Of a stretch of 50,871 nucleotides of DNA, positions 1 through 9,127 are shown one piece after another. Each line of letters starts with the position of its first letter. Position 1 is the first letter of the stretch. Origin of the DNA: Calditrichota bacterium (GTDB taxonomy: Bacteria > Calditrichota > Calditrichia > Calditrichales > J004); the NCBI GenBank assembly GCA_003696775.1, contig RFFS01000159.1:1-50871 (forward strand), in the 5' to 3' direction. Both the position numbers and the translations under genes were made by a program. Below the pieces are notes generated by a model. It did no database searches, was not told the DNA's origin, and saw only the letters and a list, made by a program, of their open reading frames with translations.

Positions 1-1052
1 CCGTAATCGGGATGAAAACCGCGCCAGATTTCCGGAAGCAGGGTGCCCAGCATTAACCAGAGGGCGTAACGCCCCGCCCGAAATCCTTTACGGTTCATCA
101 CCTCGGCCAGGATGTAACCGGCCAGTGCGCAAGCTGCCATGTATTCCATTTGGCGGAAAATATATCTCAGGGAAGTGTCACGTGTAAAAAGATCCCCCAT
201 AAACGCCAATTGAAAGGACTCCTGAAAGGCATTGAACGGCCAGGCTGTTACAAACAACGTATAAAGGGCAAACACAGGCAGAACCTTTTTTAGCGTGGGA
301 ATTTCATAACGTTGTTCGGTTACGGGACCGTGTGCCGTTCTTCGTAACAAAATCCACAATCCGGCGGCTAATAATATATAAAAGATTATCGTCCGACCGG
401 GTAACCATAACAACTGGGGCATGTAAGCAGCCAAAAACCATGCGCTAAAAAAGATCGCTACGGATATTTTGCGCAGATCGGGTGCCCGCTTCCGACCGTT
501 GCGGTAGATGGCGGCCATGATGATAACCGCCGCGATGCCCGGTAATAGCGCGCTCCATAATCTGTTGACATTTTTTCCCGTACTCACCGCATTTAACCAT
601 AACAAGGGTATGAGCAATAAGACCACATGCATCAACGGAATGCGTAACAATGCCCCGCCCTTTTCCCTGAAGGCGCTCAGACGATCAAACAGATTCAGAC
701 ACAGCCCTCCGAGCAGCGCCCCCAATGTATTGTTGAAAATGTCGTTCGGGCTGGTATAACGATCATAAATAAACAGTTGATTGGTTTCAATAAACAAACT
801 CAGTAAAAAACCGATGAGCACAACACGTGGCATTTTATGTCCGGTTGTTCCATGAAGCAAGGAGGCGGTCAGATATCCAAAAGGGATGAACAAAAAGATG
901 TTTTGCAGCGATTCCAGGGGTTGCCAAAATGTAACAATGTATAAGCGCTCCGGCCAGTGATAGTCGAATGGCGTCAGGGTGATGAACAACATCACAAATA
1001 ATGTGTAACTGAGTAAAGCAGCGTTTAAAAGCGTTATACCGCGTCCCTGCAC
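1..1052 (-). CDS. VanZ-like family membrane protein (3' end cut by window)
   Basis: The frame is open from a GTG at 1052 down to base 1, giving 350 residues without a stop; the C-terminus lies outside the window. It is a polytopic membrane protein. The first ~125 residues carry the VanZ pattern: T-P-F-D near residue 29, N-I-F-L-F-I-P-F-G near 55, E-T-N-Q, then R-Y-T-S-P-N-D-I-F-N-N-T-L-G. A further set of hydrophobic segments follows and ends in a G-F-H-P-D-Y-G motif, seen in longer VanZ-type proteins. The GTG start has AAGGGA about 5 bases upstream; the first ATG is at codon 20. VanZ itself gives low-level teicoplanin resistance, but most relatives have no known role. It lies 82 bp downstream of the DUF493 gene on the same strand. 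Confidence 0.75.
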   Translation of the reverse strand, partial: MQGRGITLLNAALLSYTLFVMLFITLTPFDYHWPERLYIVTFWQPLESLQNIFLFIPFGYLTASLLHGTTGHKMPRVVLIGFLLSLFIETNQLFIYDRYTSPNDIFNNTLGALLGGLCLNLFDRLSAFREKGGALLRIPLMHVVLLLIPLLWLNAVSTGKNVNRLWSALLPGIAAVIIMAAIYRNGRKRAPDLRKISVAIFFSAWFLAAYMPQLLWLPGRTIIFYILLAAGLWILLRRTAHGPVTEQRYEIPTLKKVLPVFALYTLFVTAWPFNAFQESFQLAFMGDLFTRDTSLRYIFRQMEYMAACALAGYILAEVMNRKGFRAGRYALWLMLGTLLPEIWRGFHPDY

Positions 1053-1134
1053 AATATCCCTTTTTTATTTCAAAGGTCGTCCGACTCGTATCTATATTTA
1101 ATAGATTTTCGTAGATGGCTATTTTCGGAAAGTT

Positions 1135-1395
1135 TTATAAAACGTGAAAAATATCCTTATGGCGTTTAAGACTATAAAAAAGAGATTCACGCATTTCTTC
1201 GCTCTCAACGGTCACCACCAGTAGAAAGCTTTGGTACGTGCCCTGAGAACTCATATTGGAGAATTTAAGGGAGAATTCGCCCGGTACCACCTCTTCAACC
1301 GCCCGTCGTACACGCTCATAGTCGTAACCGATCACGCTGTATTTCCATTCGGTAGGATATTCGATGTGGGGCATGAAATTATTGAGTCGTATCAT
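1135..1395 (-). CDS. DUF493 / YbeD-like family protein
   Basis: This 86-residue soluble protein fits the DUF493 (YbeD) family in length and pattern. The N-terminal Y-P-T-E-W-K-Y-S-V-I-G and the central S-S-Q-G-T-Y-Q-S-F segment, followed by V-V-T-V-E-S, are the family's recognisable features. In E. coli YbeD lies next to lipB and has an ACT-like fold; no reaction is established. No lipoate gene is seen here. The ATG at 1395 is preceded by a modest AAAAGA; an ATG at codon 8 has no visible ribosome site. The gene lies between the M49 terminator and the VanZ-like gene and is probably transcribed with the latter. Confidence 0.75.
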   Translation of the reverse strand: MIRLNNFMPHIEYPTEWKYSVIGYDYERVRRAVEEVVPGEFSLKFSNMSSQGTYQSFLLVVTVESEEMRESLFYSLKRHKDIFHVL

Positions 1396-1471
1396 GATCT
1401 TTTCGTTTATTTAATTCTTATTTGAGCTATGGGGACCTATACGCCTGCCTGCTGTTTCGGTTCCTTGCGCC

Positions 1472-1506
1472 AAAAGAAAAAGGGAACGGCGGATAAGCCG
1501 TTCCCT
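1472..1506 (-). terminator. Rho-independent terminator after the M49 peptidase gene
   Basis: A perfect 10-bp stem (AGGGAACGGC at 1481-1490 with GCCGTTCCCT at 1497-1506) has a 6-base loop. Read on the minus strand it is followed by a T-rich tract (TTTTCTTTT, 1480-1472). It begins 8 bases past the stop of the M49 gene and should end the long minus-strand run that starts near 11.7 kb. Confidence 0.9.
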
Positions 1507-1513
1507 GATAATA

Positions 1514-3568
1514 TCAATCGTTATAAGTGGGTAAAAACGAATATTTTTCCGCGTATTCCAGCATTTGTTCCATAAAATCTTCCGGATAGGTGATGGTTAC
1601 ATCAACGATTTCCCCGTTTTTTTCCACCGCTGTCAATTTGGGCTGGATAAATCCGGCATAAGGCGGAATATCCAGTTTGGCGTAGCGGGCCACCACCTCA
1701 TCATGCAACGCCGGGTCCACTTTTACGCCGTAGGTTTCCACCAGATTTTTACCGGCTTCGTAATCCCCTTCGGATTTGATGCGTTGTATTTCCCTTAGCA
1801 ATTGACCAAACAAATCGCGCAGTTTCATATAATCGTTAATCACAAAAAAGGTTTTACCGTCACGTACCCGCTTTTCGATTACGTTGTCCTTTTTACCTTT
1901 TTCATAAACCCATTTGGCAACCAACTGACGGTTACGCATATGGGCTTCTTCCAGATTCTCACCCTTTTTAAGCCGACGAAGCTGCAACATCAATCCGTTG
2001 CGGATGTAGTCGTTGTATTGTGCTTTACCCGGATTGAGATTGGGCAATATCCCCATGTCCACCAGGCGTTCATCCATTAAAAAATAGAGAGCCACCAGAT
2101 CGGCGCGGGCTTCTTCCAACGTGGAAGAATAGTTTTTCAGGGTTTCTTTGGGCGTGCCCACCCCGGGGTTGATTTTGCCGGAGGCGTGACCGATAACTTC
2201 GTGCATATCTGTATGCAAATTGTCGCCCAGCGTGCCCCATTCACGTTCCAGTTTGATCTGATCCTCATCCCAGGCAAATTCTTCCAACATACCGCTGCTT
2301 TTGGAAGCTTCGTCATAGGCGTTGACGATATTACCGAGGTTAATGGATTTGGAACCGTGGGTGGCGCGAATCCAGTTGGCGTTTGGCAGATTGACACCGA
2401 TAGGAGTGGAAGGCGCGGCATCACCGGCTTCCATAACCGCATTGATCACATTGGCGGTGATACCTTTTACTTTACTTTTTTTGTGTTCATCCATGATTGG
2501 CGAATTATTTTCAAACCATTGGGCCTGCGCGCTGATCGCTTCAATGCGTTTGGATGCTACCGGATCTTTTAATTCCACTATGGATTCATACGCGCCACGA
2601 TAACCGAGGGCGTCGCCGTAAACTTCGATAAAGCCGTGAATCAGATCGATGTCGGAATCGGTATCATTCACCCAGGCGATACTGAATTCATCAAATATTT
2701 TAAGGTCACCGGTCTGGTAATAGCGGATAAGCAGATCCAGCCACTTTTTTTGCTTATCATTTTCCGCCACATCGCGGGCTTTTTGCAGCCAGAAAACCGC
2801 TTTTTCCAATGCCGCGCCATATAAGCCGCCCACTTTCCACACCTTTTCGCGGATAACGCCGTTTTCCTTTACCAATCTGGAATTCAAACCGTATGAGATG
2901 GGCTGTGGATCATTTTTATCGATTTTTCGGGCATAAAAATCTTCCACTTCTTTTTGCGTGACGCCCTGATAATAGTTGTTGGCGGACTCCTTAACATGAT
3001 CCACGCCATGATCCAGATTAACGCGTTTTCTATCCAGATCGGGGTCGAAAATGATCGGCAAAATCCATTGGGTAAACGCTTCCCTGTCCTGCCCCTCGCG
3101 TAGGGGAAGTTGATTTTCAGGAACGGCATCCAGCAACTTTGTAAAATAGGCCTTGCTGATTTCCGGCGTAAATTTAATGGTGGAATAATGATGGTGTATG
3201 CCGTTGGAGAACCAGACTCGTTTGACATATTCAATAAATTTCTGATAATCTTCATTTTCCGCGCTGCCCATGTGATTGCGAATCATCGCTTCCAATGTGC
3301 GTCGCACGGCCAGATTCCAGCGGTAATTTTGATCGTAAATGATATCCCGCCCGCTTAATGCCGCCCGGGACAAATAATAGAGCAGCTTTTTCTTTTGCAA
3401 TGGCAGGGATTCAAAACCGGGTACCTGATAACGCAGGACACGGATATCCGCGAAACGGTCGGCGGTTACATTGAACGGCGCCTGTTCACTTTCCGTTTCG
3501 GATTGCTTATTCTGGCACGATGTTAAAATAATCATCAGGGTTACAATCCCCCATATGGTCAAACGCAT
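1514..3568 (-). CDS. M49 family (dipeptidyl-peptidase III-like) zinc peptidase, lipoprotein
   Basis: The 684-residue product starts with a short charged N-region, a hydrophobic stretch and L-T-S-C, a lipobox with Cys about residue 18, so it is probably lipid-anchored outside the inner membrane. H456-E-V-I-G-H461 matches the HExxGH zinc motif of family M49, and E485-E486-A-R-A-D supplies the third zinc ligand in the position of EECRAE of dipeptidyl-peptidase III. Family members remove dipeptides from the N-terminus of short peptides. The length fits bacterial DPP III (~670-700). A longer TTG start at 3580 is possible, but the ATG at 3568 has GGAG 6 bases upstream (3575-3578) and is preferred. 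It follows the AI-2E gene by 14 bp and is the last gene before the terminator at 1472-1506. Confidence 0.9.
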   Translation of the reverse strand: MRLTIWGIVTLMIILTSCQNKQSETESEQAPFNVTADRFADIRVLRYQVPGFESLPLQKKKLLYYLSRAALSGRDIIYDQNYRWNLAVRRTLEAMIRNHMGSAENEDYQKFIEYVKRVWFSNGIHHHYSTIKFTPEISKAYFTKLLDAVPENQLPLREGQDREAFTQWILPIIFDPDLDRKRVNLDHGVDHVKESANNYYQGVTQKEVEDFYARKIDKNDPQPISYGLNSRLVKENGVIREKVWKVGGLYGAALEKAVFWLQKARDVAENDKQKKWLDLLIRYYQTGDLKIFDEFSIAWVNDTDSDIDLIHGFIEVYGDALGYRGAYESIVELKDPVASKRIEAISAQAQWFENNSPIMDEHKKSKVKGITANVINAVMEAGDAAPSTPIGVNLPNANWIRATHGSKSINLGNIVNAYDEASKSSGMLEEFAWDEDQIKLEREWGTLGDNLHTDMHEVIGHASGKINPGVGTPKETLKNYSSTLEEARADLVALYFLMDERLVDMGILPNLNPGKAQYNDYIRNGLMLQLRRLKKGENLEEAHMRNRQLVAKWVYEKGKKDNVIEKRVRDGKTFFVINDYMKLRDLFGQLLREIQRIKSEGDYEAGKNLVETYGVKVDPALHDEVVARYAKLDIPPYAGFIQPKLTAVEKNGEIVDVTITYPEDFMEQMLEYAEKYSFLPTYND

Positions 3569-3582
3569 ATAAATCTCCAAAA

Positions 3583-4647
3583 TTATGAATGATCCGTTAC
3601 TTTACCTTTCAGAAAAACACTTATAAAACGCAAGGATTCGATCCGTTCGGTGATGATGGTCAGTGTGGCGAGAATGGGCACGGAGAGCAACATGCCGGCC
3701 ACGCCCCAAATATAGCCCCAGAATATTAACGAAATAATAACCATAACCGGACTCAAATCGAGACTATAACCCATGATACGCGGTTCGATCACATTCCCCA
3801 TGATAAATTGTAAAATACTCAGGGCGATAAGCAGCCACAATGCCGTACCGAAAGAGCCGAATTGCAGTACGGAAAACAAAACCGGTAAAAAGGAGGCGAT
3901 TATCGAACCGATGTTCGGGATAAAATTGAACAGGAAAATGACAAAAGCCCAAAAGACCGCGAAATCCAGCCCGAAACCCCAAAAAATGACCAGGGCGATC
4001 AGCGCGGTAACAAAACTCACCACGGTTTTAGTGCTTAGGTAGGTTTGTATTTTTGAGGTGATGGCATCGATCATGCCCTCAATGCTGCGGGACTGGCTTT
4101 CCGGAAAGGCCGCGGCCACCTTGCGCTTAAAACGCGGCTGTCCGGCCAGCATATAAGCCATAAAAACAATCACAATGAGCATCTTCATAAAAAAAGAGAA
4201 AAATGTCCCCACGCCGGACACCACATTGCCGGCGATGGACATGCCCTGAAAGGCATCCAGCCAGTTAATCCGTTTTAACAAATCGACAGAAAGTTCCTTG
4301 CCAATTAGTTTTTCCACCGACCGGATGGTGCTGTTAAGCAGACTGATCAGGCGTTCCTGATATACGGGAAAACGATCGACAAATTGTTCCACATTGGCGT
4401 ACACCAGTAATCCCAGTAAATAGATCACCACAAACGATACAACCAGTGTTATGATGACCGCCAGACGACGCGGGCAGCGTATTTTGCCAAACAAATTAAC
4501 CAACGGTTCCAGCATAAAGGTCAGGAACATGGCCACCATAAACGGCAGAATGATGGTGCGCCCGACGATTAGTACCCAAACCACTAAAAACAGGACAATG
4601 ATGCCCAGGGCAAAATTCACGAATGTATTGGATTGTGCGGAATTCAT
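3583..4647 (-). CDS. AI-2E family transporter (PerM/TqsA/YdiK type)
   Basis: This 354-residue inner-membrane protein has the usual layout of the family: two N-terminal hydrophobic segments, a long amphipathic stretch containing F-V-D-R-F-P-V-Y, a cluster of helices near residue 150, then the conserved C-terminal part with F-N-F-I-P-N-I-G-S and the closing E-P-R-I-M-G-Y-S-L-D-L-S-P block. TqsA exports the quorum signal AI-2, but other members act as Na+/H+ antiporters or have no assigned cargo, so the family name should not be read as function. An AGG lies 6 bases before the ATG. It is 20 bp downstream of the Thioredoxin_9 gene and 14 bp before the peptidase gene. Confidence 0.88.
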   Translation of the reverse strand: MNSAQSNTFVNFALGIIVLFLVVWVLIVGRTIILPFMVAMFLTFMLEPLVNLFGKIRCPRRLAVIITLVVSFVVIYLLGLLVYANVEQFVDRFPVYQERLISLLNSTIRSVEKLIGKELSVDLLKRINWLDAFQGMSIAGNVVSGVGTFFSFFMKMLIVIVFMAYMLAGQPRFKRKVAAAFPESQSRSIEGMIDAITSKIQTYLSTKTVVSFVTALIALVIFWGFGLDFAVFWAFVIFLFNFIPNIGSIIASFLPVLFSVLQFGSFGTALWLLIALSILQFIMGNVIEPRIMGYSLDLSPVMVIISLIFWGYIWGVAGMLLSVPILATLTIITERIESLRFISVFLKGKVTDHS

Positions 4648-4667
4648 AGGTACCTAGTTTTTAAATT

Positions 4668-5195
4668 TTACAATACGGATGCCAATTTGGTGGTAAATTC
4701 TTCCACAATGGCCCGGCCGCGGTCTTTACTGTAAAAGGCGCGTATTTTTTTGGATATTTCCTTTCGTTCCATTTTCCCTTCTTCAAACAGGGGTTTGTAT
4801 TGTTCGAAAACCGCCTGTGCTTTTTGAGGGCGTGGTCCAAAACGCATGCGTAAACGGCCCTGCTCATCCAATATCAGAATCACCGGAATAGACCGACCGC
4901 CGTTTGTTAAAAATTGGTCCATCAGTTCGGGATTTTCATCACGAAACGCGACACGCATTACAACATCGCGGCCTTCAAATAGTTTCTGTAAAACGGGCAC
5001 GATGGCGGTGGAATCGCCACACCAGGGCTCCGTTATGATCAAGATACGCAATGGCGGCAGGTTTTCCGGCAAGGCGTCCGCACTGATTTCGGCGCGCTTA
5101 TAATGTAAATCATGCAGGGCGCGTTGTTCTCCAAGATAGGTTTTGTACACTTCGATAGGCACCGCTTTTTCGAATTCTTGCTTCAGGTTTATCAT
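4668..5195 (-). CDS. Thioredoxin_9 family protein
   Basis: A 175-residue protein with one thioredoxin-like domain. The active-site region reads E-P-W-C-G-D-S at about residues 56-62, the W-C-G-D signature of the Thioredoxin_9 family, in which the second cysteine of the classical C-x-x-C is absent. The cis-proline region is R-S-I-P-V (residues ~105-109), and a C-terminal helical part follows. There is no signal peptide, so it is cytoplasmic. With a single active-site Cys it cannot act as an ordinary disulfide reductase by the two-thiol route; mixed disulfides with a low-molecular-weight thiol are a possibility. It lies 86 bp downstream of the PAP2 gene. A weak GAGAT precedes the ATG. Confidence 0.75.
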   Translation of the reverse strand: MINLKQEFEKAVPIEVYKTYLGEQRALHDLHYKRAEISADALPENLPPLRILIITEPWCGDSTAIVPVLQKLFEGRDVVMRVAFRDENPELMDQFLTNGGRSIPVILILDEQGRLRMRFGPRPQKAQAVFEQYKPLFEEGKMERKEISKKIRAFYSKDRGRAIVEEFTTKLASVL

Positions 5196-5281
5196 GAATC
5201 TCTTTTAAAATTTATTTTACAGATAAAAACACCCGTTGTATCACAATTGATACTTGTTTTATTTGGGTGATAAAAGGTGAT

Positions 5282-6136
5282 TTACGCAGGCGTTTTGTAA
5301 ATATAACGAAACAGACGCATACCAATCCACCATGAAACCACAGCCCAAAGCGCGCCGGCCAGGACATCCGTCACATAATGATACCGTAAGTACACGGTGG
5401 AAATGATCAACAGGCTGCCAACGGGCAGCACCAGACGAAAATAAGCCTTGTCCAAACGTCGGGCAAAAGCCATGGTCATCAGGGTAATCATGGTATGACC
5501 GCTGGGGAAAGCGTCCCTCTGCGGCCCTTCCAGTCTTGTCAGCCAATGGTCCAGGCTATCACGCAGCCAAAGTCCTTTCAACGGCAGGCTGTGCAAATCG
5601 GTCAGTGTGAAACGCGGCCCGACCGCCGGGACTAAAAAATACCCCACATAGGAGATATAAAAACCCAGTACGATCTGAAAGGCAAAATAAGCAAATCGAT
5701 CCATCTCATCCCGCCGCCATAAACGCATCGCCAGTATGATGGGTAAAAAATAAAACATGGCGTAAATCCATTGCAGAATTTCCGTAAGCAAGGGCCGGGT
5801 AAAGCGTTGCAGCCATACGGTGGGATGAAGCCCCGTAAGCCGGTAATCGGCACGGATCAGCCAGACATCCATATCCACCGGGTTTACCACATGCACCAGA
5901 AATGTCAGCTCACTGAAATTGATCACTACAATGAGGATGGAAAGCCACGGTTTGATGCGTTCCGCGCGGGCGCCCCGGATGAAAAGAACGCCCAAAACCA
6001 CAGCGATATGAAAAAATAACCACAGCCGGCCAGAAGGCACGGCATTGAAATGCGCAACAATCAACGCCATGCCCGCCAATTGAAACAGAATGATTACAGC
6101 GTATAAAGGTCTATATCGCGGGGTGCTTTTTAACAT
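5282..6136 (-). CDS. PAP2-superfamily membrane phosphatase
   Basis: About 284 residues with at least six hydrophobic segments. The PAP2 catalytic motifs are visible in the C-terminal half: P-S-G-H-T (C2 motif) and R-Y-H-Y-V-T-D (C3; H and D three residues apart), and V-G-P-R lies upstream. The layout resembles the PAP2_3 / Aur1-Ipt1 subgroup, which handles phosphoinositol or phospholipid head groups. Likely substrates are lipid phosphates or undecaprenyl pyrophosphate; the sequence does not decide. The ATG at 6136 is preferred; a TTG two codons upstream (6142) would also fit, and neither has a strong ribosome site. It starts 9 bp after dcd, so the two are probably co-translated. Confidence 0.85.
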   Translation of the reverse strand: MLKSTPRYRPLYAVIILFQLAGMALIVAHFNAVPSGRLWLFFHIAVVLGVLFIRGARAERIKPWLSILIVVINFSELTFLVHVVNPVDMDVWLIRADYRLTGLHPTVWLQRFTRPLLTEILQWIYAMFYFLPIILAMRLWRRDEMDRFAYFAFQIVLGFYISYVGYFLVPAVGPRFTLTDLHSLPLKGLWLRDSLDHWLTRLEGPQRDAFPSGHTMITLMTMAFARRLDKAYFRLVLPVGSLLIISTVYLRYHYVTDVLAGALWAVVSWWIGMRLFRYIYKTPA

Positions 6137-6145
6137 AGCCAATGC

Positions 6146-6712
6146 TTAACGGATATCATTTTCCACACGCGGCAGAACGATGCCCTGTTGTTTCTGGTAT
6201 TTACCCTTACGATCGGCATAACTTGTTTCACAGGCTTCATCGCCGCCGTAAAACAACAACTGCCCCAGGCCTTCATTGGAATAGATTTTGGAAGGCAGCG
6301 GCGTCGTGTTGGAAATTTCCACCACCAAATGGCCTTCCCATTCCGGTTCCAAAGGTGTTACGTTAATGATGATGCCGCACCGCGCATAGGTGGATTTACC
6401 CACACAAATGGCCAGCACATCCCGCGGAATACGAAAATATTCCACTGTGCGCGCCAGGGCGAAACTGTTGGGCGGAATGATGCAATGGTCACCTTTAAAA
6501 TCGATGAATGAACCATTTTCGAATTTTTTCGGATCAACCAGGGCGTTATTGATATTGGTGAATATTTTATACTCGTCGGCCACCCTGAAATCATAGCCGT
6601 AGCTCGATAAGCCGTAGCTGATCTTGTCCCCTCCGGTATGTTCGCAAAAGGGTTCGATCATGCCGTGTTCCCGCGCCATGCGCCGGATCCATTTATCGGA
6701 TTTTATACTCAT
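6146..6712 (-). CDS. dcd: dCTP deaminase
   Basis: The 188-residue product matches dCTP deaminase along its full length. The nucleotide-binding G-K-S-T-Y-A-R block (S107, R111) and the V-V-E-I-S-N stretch with the probable catalytic E132 are visible, as is the C-terminal Y-A-D-R-K-G-K-Y-Q lid region. The enzyme converts dCTP to dUTP, which a dUTPase then takes to dUMP for thymidylate synthesis. Some dcd proteins also have dUTPase activity; this cannot be told here. It stands between the carboxyltransferase gene (40 bp upstream) and the PAP2 gene. Confidence 0.95.
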   Translation of the reverse strand: MSIKSDKWIRRMAREHGMIEPFCEHTGGDKISYGLSSYGYDFRVADEYKIFTNINNALVDPKKFENGSFIDFKGDHCIIPPNSFALARTVEYFRIPRDVLAICVGKSTYARCGIIINVTPLEPEWEGHLVVEISNTTPLPSKIYSNEGLGQLLFYGGDEACETSYADRKGKYQKQQGIVLPRVENDIR

Positions 6713-6752
6713 ATCGTCCGGTTTCCTGTCTGCTTATTATGTGATTCAATGT

Positions 6753-8303
6753 TTAAAGAGGTATATTGCCATGTTTTTTGGGCGGATTGCTGTCGCTTTT
6801 GTTTTGCAGCATATGCAGGGCCTGAATGACCCGCACCCGTGTGTTGCGCGGCAGGATCACCTCGTCAATATAGCCACGTTCCGCGGCCAGATAGGGATTC
6901 GCGAACTTGTCGCGATATTCCTGTTCCTTTTGGGCCAGCATCGCTTCCGGGTCTTCGGCATTGGCGATTTCCTTTTTAAAAATGATTTCCGCCGCACCTT
7001 TTGGGCCCATCACGGCGATTTCCGCCGATGGCCAGGCCAGGTTTACATCGCCGCGGATATGTTTGGAACTCATTACATCGTAGGCGCCGCCATAAGCCTT
7101 GCGGGTGATAACGGTGATTTTCGGCACGGTGGCTTCGGCGTAGGCGTACAACAATTTGGCGCCGTGTTTTATGATACCGCCCCATTCCTGATGCGTACCC
7201 GGCAAAAAGCCCGGCACATCCTCGAAGGTGAGCAAAGGTATATTAAAAGCATCGCAAAAGCGGATAAAACGGGCGGCCTTGATCGACGCGTCGATATCCA
7301 GCACACCGGCCAGACTGGCCGGCTGGTTGGCGATAATCCCAACGGAAAAACCATCCACGCGTGCGAACCCGACTACGATATTGGTGGCATAGTCCGGCTG
7401 GATTTCCAGAAAGGAATCCCGGTCGATAACCGAGGTTATCACCTCCTTCATATCGTAGGGATGATTGGGATTTTCCGGCACCAGATTATCCAGAGCTTCA
7501 TCTATGCGCATGGGATCATCTGTGCTGTTCACGCGTGGCGGGTCTTCCATATTGTTGGAAGGCATGTAAGACAACATGCGTCGGATGGTTTGCAAGGCTT
7601 CCACATCGCTGTCACAGGCCAGGTGACTGACGCCACTTTTGGAAGAATGCGTATCGGCGCCGCCCAGGTCTTCGGCATTCACTTCTTCGTGGGTAACGGT
7701 TTTGACCACATTGGGGCCGGTAACAAACATATAGCTGGTGTTACGAACCATTACGGTAAAATCCGTTATGGCCGGGGAATAGACCGCGCCGCCGGCGCAC
7801 GGCCCCATGATGGCTGAAATTTGCGGAATCACGCCCGATGCGAGCGTATTACGCAGAAAAATTTCGGCGTAGCCGCCCAAACTCACCACCCCTTCCTGAA
7901 TGCGCGCACCACCGGAATCATTCAAACCGATTACCGGCGCGCCGACTTTCATGGCCTGATCCATGATTTTGATGATCTTCTCGGCAAAGGTTTCGGACAG
8001 AGACCCGCCAAAAACGGTGAAATCCTGGGAAAAGACAAAAACCAGTCGCCCGTCGATATATCCGTAGCCGGTTACCACACCGTCACCCAAAGGCCGGTTT
8101 TTATCCAGGCCAAAATCCTTGCTGCGATGCCGTACCAGCATGTCCATTTCCACAAAGGTGCCTTCGTCCAAAAGCAGGTCGATGCGTTCCCGCGCCGTTA
8201 ATTTGCCTTTTTTATGTTGCGCTTCGATGCGTTTTTCACCGCCGCCGAGCCGGGCTTCCTGTCTTAAGTGCTCCAGATGTTGGAACTGTTCTTCGCGGTT
8301 CAT
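6753..8303 (-). CDS. Acyl-CoA carboxylase carboxyltransferase subunit (propionyl-CoA carboxylase beta / methylmalonyl-CoA decarboxylase alpha type)
   Basis: The 516-residue protein is a full-length biotin-dependent carboxyltransferase with two crotonase-like halves. The N-terminal [11 protein letters not shown], the oxyanion regions S-G-G-A-R-I-Q-E-G and G-P-C-A-G-G-A, the second-half [10 protein letters not shown] and the C-terminal P-K-K-H-G-N-I-P-L are all typical of the PccB/MmdA group. It moves a carboxyl group between carboxybiotin and propionyl-CoA or a similar acyl-CoA. No biotin carboxylase, biotin carrier or decarboxylase beta/gamma gene is in the window, so the direction of the reaction stays open. 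The ATG has GGAG 7 bases upstream and lies 11 bp after the radC stop. Confidence 0.93.
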   Translation of the reverse strand: MNREEQFQHLEHLRQEARLGGGEKRIEAQHKKGKLTARERIDLLLDEGTFVEMDMLVRHRSKDFGLDKNRPLGDGVVTGYGYIDGRLVFVFSQDFTVFGGSLSETFAEKIIKIMDQAMKVGAPVIGLNDSGGARIQEGVVSLGGYAEIFLRNTLASGVIPQISAIMGPCAGGAVYSPAITDFTVMVRNTSYMFVTGPNVVKTVTHEEVNAEDLGGADTHSSKSGVSHLACDSDVEALQTIRRMLSYMPSNNMEDPPRVNSTDDPMRIDEALDNLVPENPNHPYDMKEVITSVIDRDSFLEIQPDYATNIVVGFARVDGFSVGIIANQPASLAGVLDIDASIKAARFIRFCDAFNIPLLTFEDVPGFLPGTHQEWGGIIKHGAKLLYAYAEATVPKITVITRKAYGGAYDVMSSKHIRGDVNLAWPSAEIAVMGPKGAAEIIFKKEIANAEDPEAMLAQKEQEYRDKFANPYLAAERGYIDEVILPRNTRVRVIQALHMLQNKSDSNPPKKHGNIPL

Positions 8304-8314
8304 ATTCTACTCCG

Positions 8315-9031
8315 TTAAATAAGATGATTTTCTTTAAAACTGTAATAACCGTTACCGGCTATAATGATATGATCATAAACAGGAATGTCGAGCAACTTAC
8401 CGCTTTCCACAAGTGTATGTGTGATGCGAATGTCCTCGTCACTGGCCTGTTTCTGACCGGAAGGATGATTGTGCATCACGATGATGCCGCGGGCGTTAAA
8501 ACGTATGGCCGGGTTGAATACTTCCCGTGGGTGCACCAGGGAGGCGTTGAGCAATCCGCTGGTAACTTCCACTTCCCGGATGAGCTTCATAGCCGTGTCG
8601 AGCAACAATACCCAAAAATGTTCTTTTTTTAGATGGCCGAGACGTGGTATATAAATTTCTGCAATGAGACGCGGATTGGTAAATTGTTTTTGCTCTTTTC
8701 GGGCCGCTTCGCTTTGCATATTGCGTCCCAGTTGAAAAGCGGCGGCCAACGTAACGGCTTTGGCCGGGCCGATGCCCGGCACTTCCTGCAGTTCCGTCAG
8801 GGTAGCCCCGGCAATCGCTTCCAATGTGCCAAACTTTTTAAGCAAGGCCCGCGCCAGGTCCACGGCATTCATGCGCGCCGTGCCCTGCCCCAATAAAATA
8901 GCCATCAACTCGGCGTGGCTCATGCTTTCGGCGCCAATCCGTTCCAGCTTTTCCCGTGGACGTTCATCTTCGGGCCAATCGGTAATGCGCCTGTGGGCGC
9001 TGTCGTTTGTTGTGGAATCGGGCTTCATCAT
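8315..9031 (-). CDS. radC: RadC family JAB/MPN-domain protein
   Basis: The 238-residue protein has the two RadC parts. An N-terminal UPF0758 region contains a helix-hairpin-helix-like segment (E-V-P-G-I-G-P-A-K-A, about residues 67-76). The C-terminal JAMM metalloprotease-like domain carries H-N-H-P-S-G and the paired Asp in S-D-E-D-I-R. RadC was once tied to DNA repair, but its biochemical role is not settled. Two ATG codons open the frame (9031 and 9028); neither has a strong ribosome site. It lies upstream of, and probably in one transcript with, the carboxyltransferase gene. Confidence 0.92.
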   Translation of the reverse strand: MMKPDSTTNDSAHRRITDWPEDERPREKLERIGAESMSHAELMAILLGQGTARMNAVDLARALLKKFGTLEAIAGATLTELQEVPGIGPAKAVTLAAAFQLGRNMQSEAARKEQKQFTNPRLIAEIYIPRLGHLKKEHFWVLLLDTAMKLIREVEVTSGLLNASLVHPREVFNPAIRFNARGIIVMHNHPSGQKQASDEDIRITHTLVESGKLLDIPVYDHIIIAGNGYYSFKENHLI

Positions 9032-9127
9032 TAAGCTAATCTACACAGCTGAACCTTTTCGGGCAAACCTTAAAAGCCCTGTTTTTGCAAAGTAAATCCG
9101 GAGAAAAGCAGACACGTTAAGCCATCA

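Noticed and set aside
508-759. An 83-codon plus-strand frame in the first kilobase
   Set aside because: It is opposite the VanZ-like gene, which shows the full family pattern on the minus strand.
6624-7817. A 397-codon open frame on the plus strand
   Set aside because: It lies opposite dcd and the carboxyltransferase gene, both complete family members. Its translation matches no family pattern I know and it is a codon-bias shadow.
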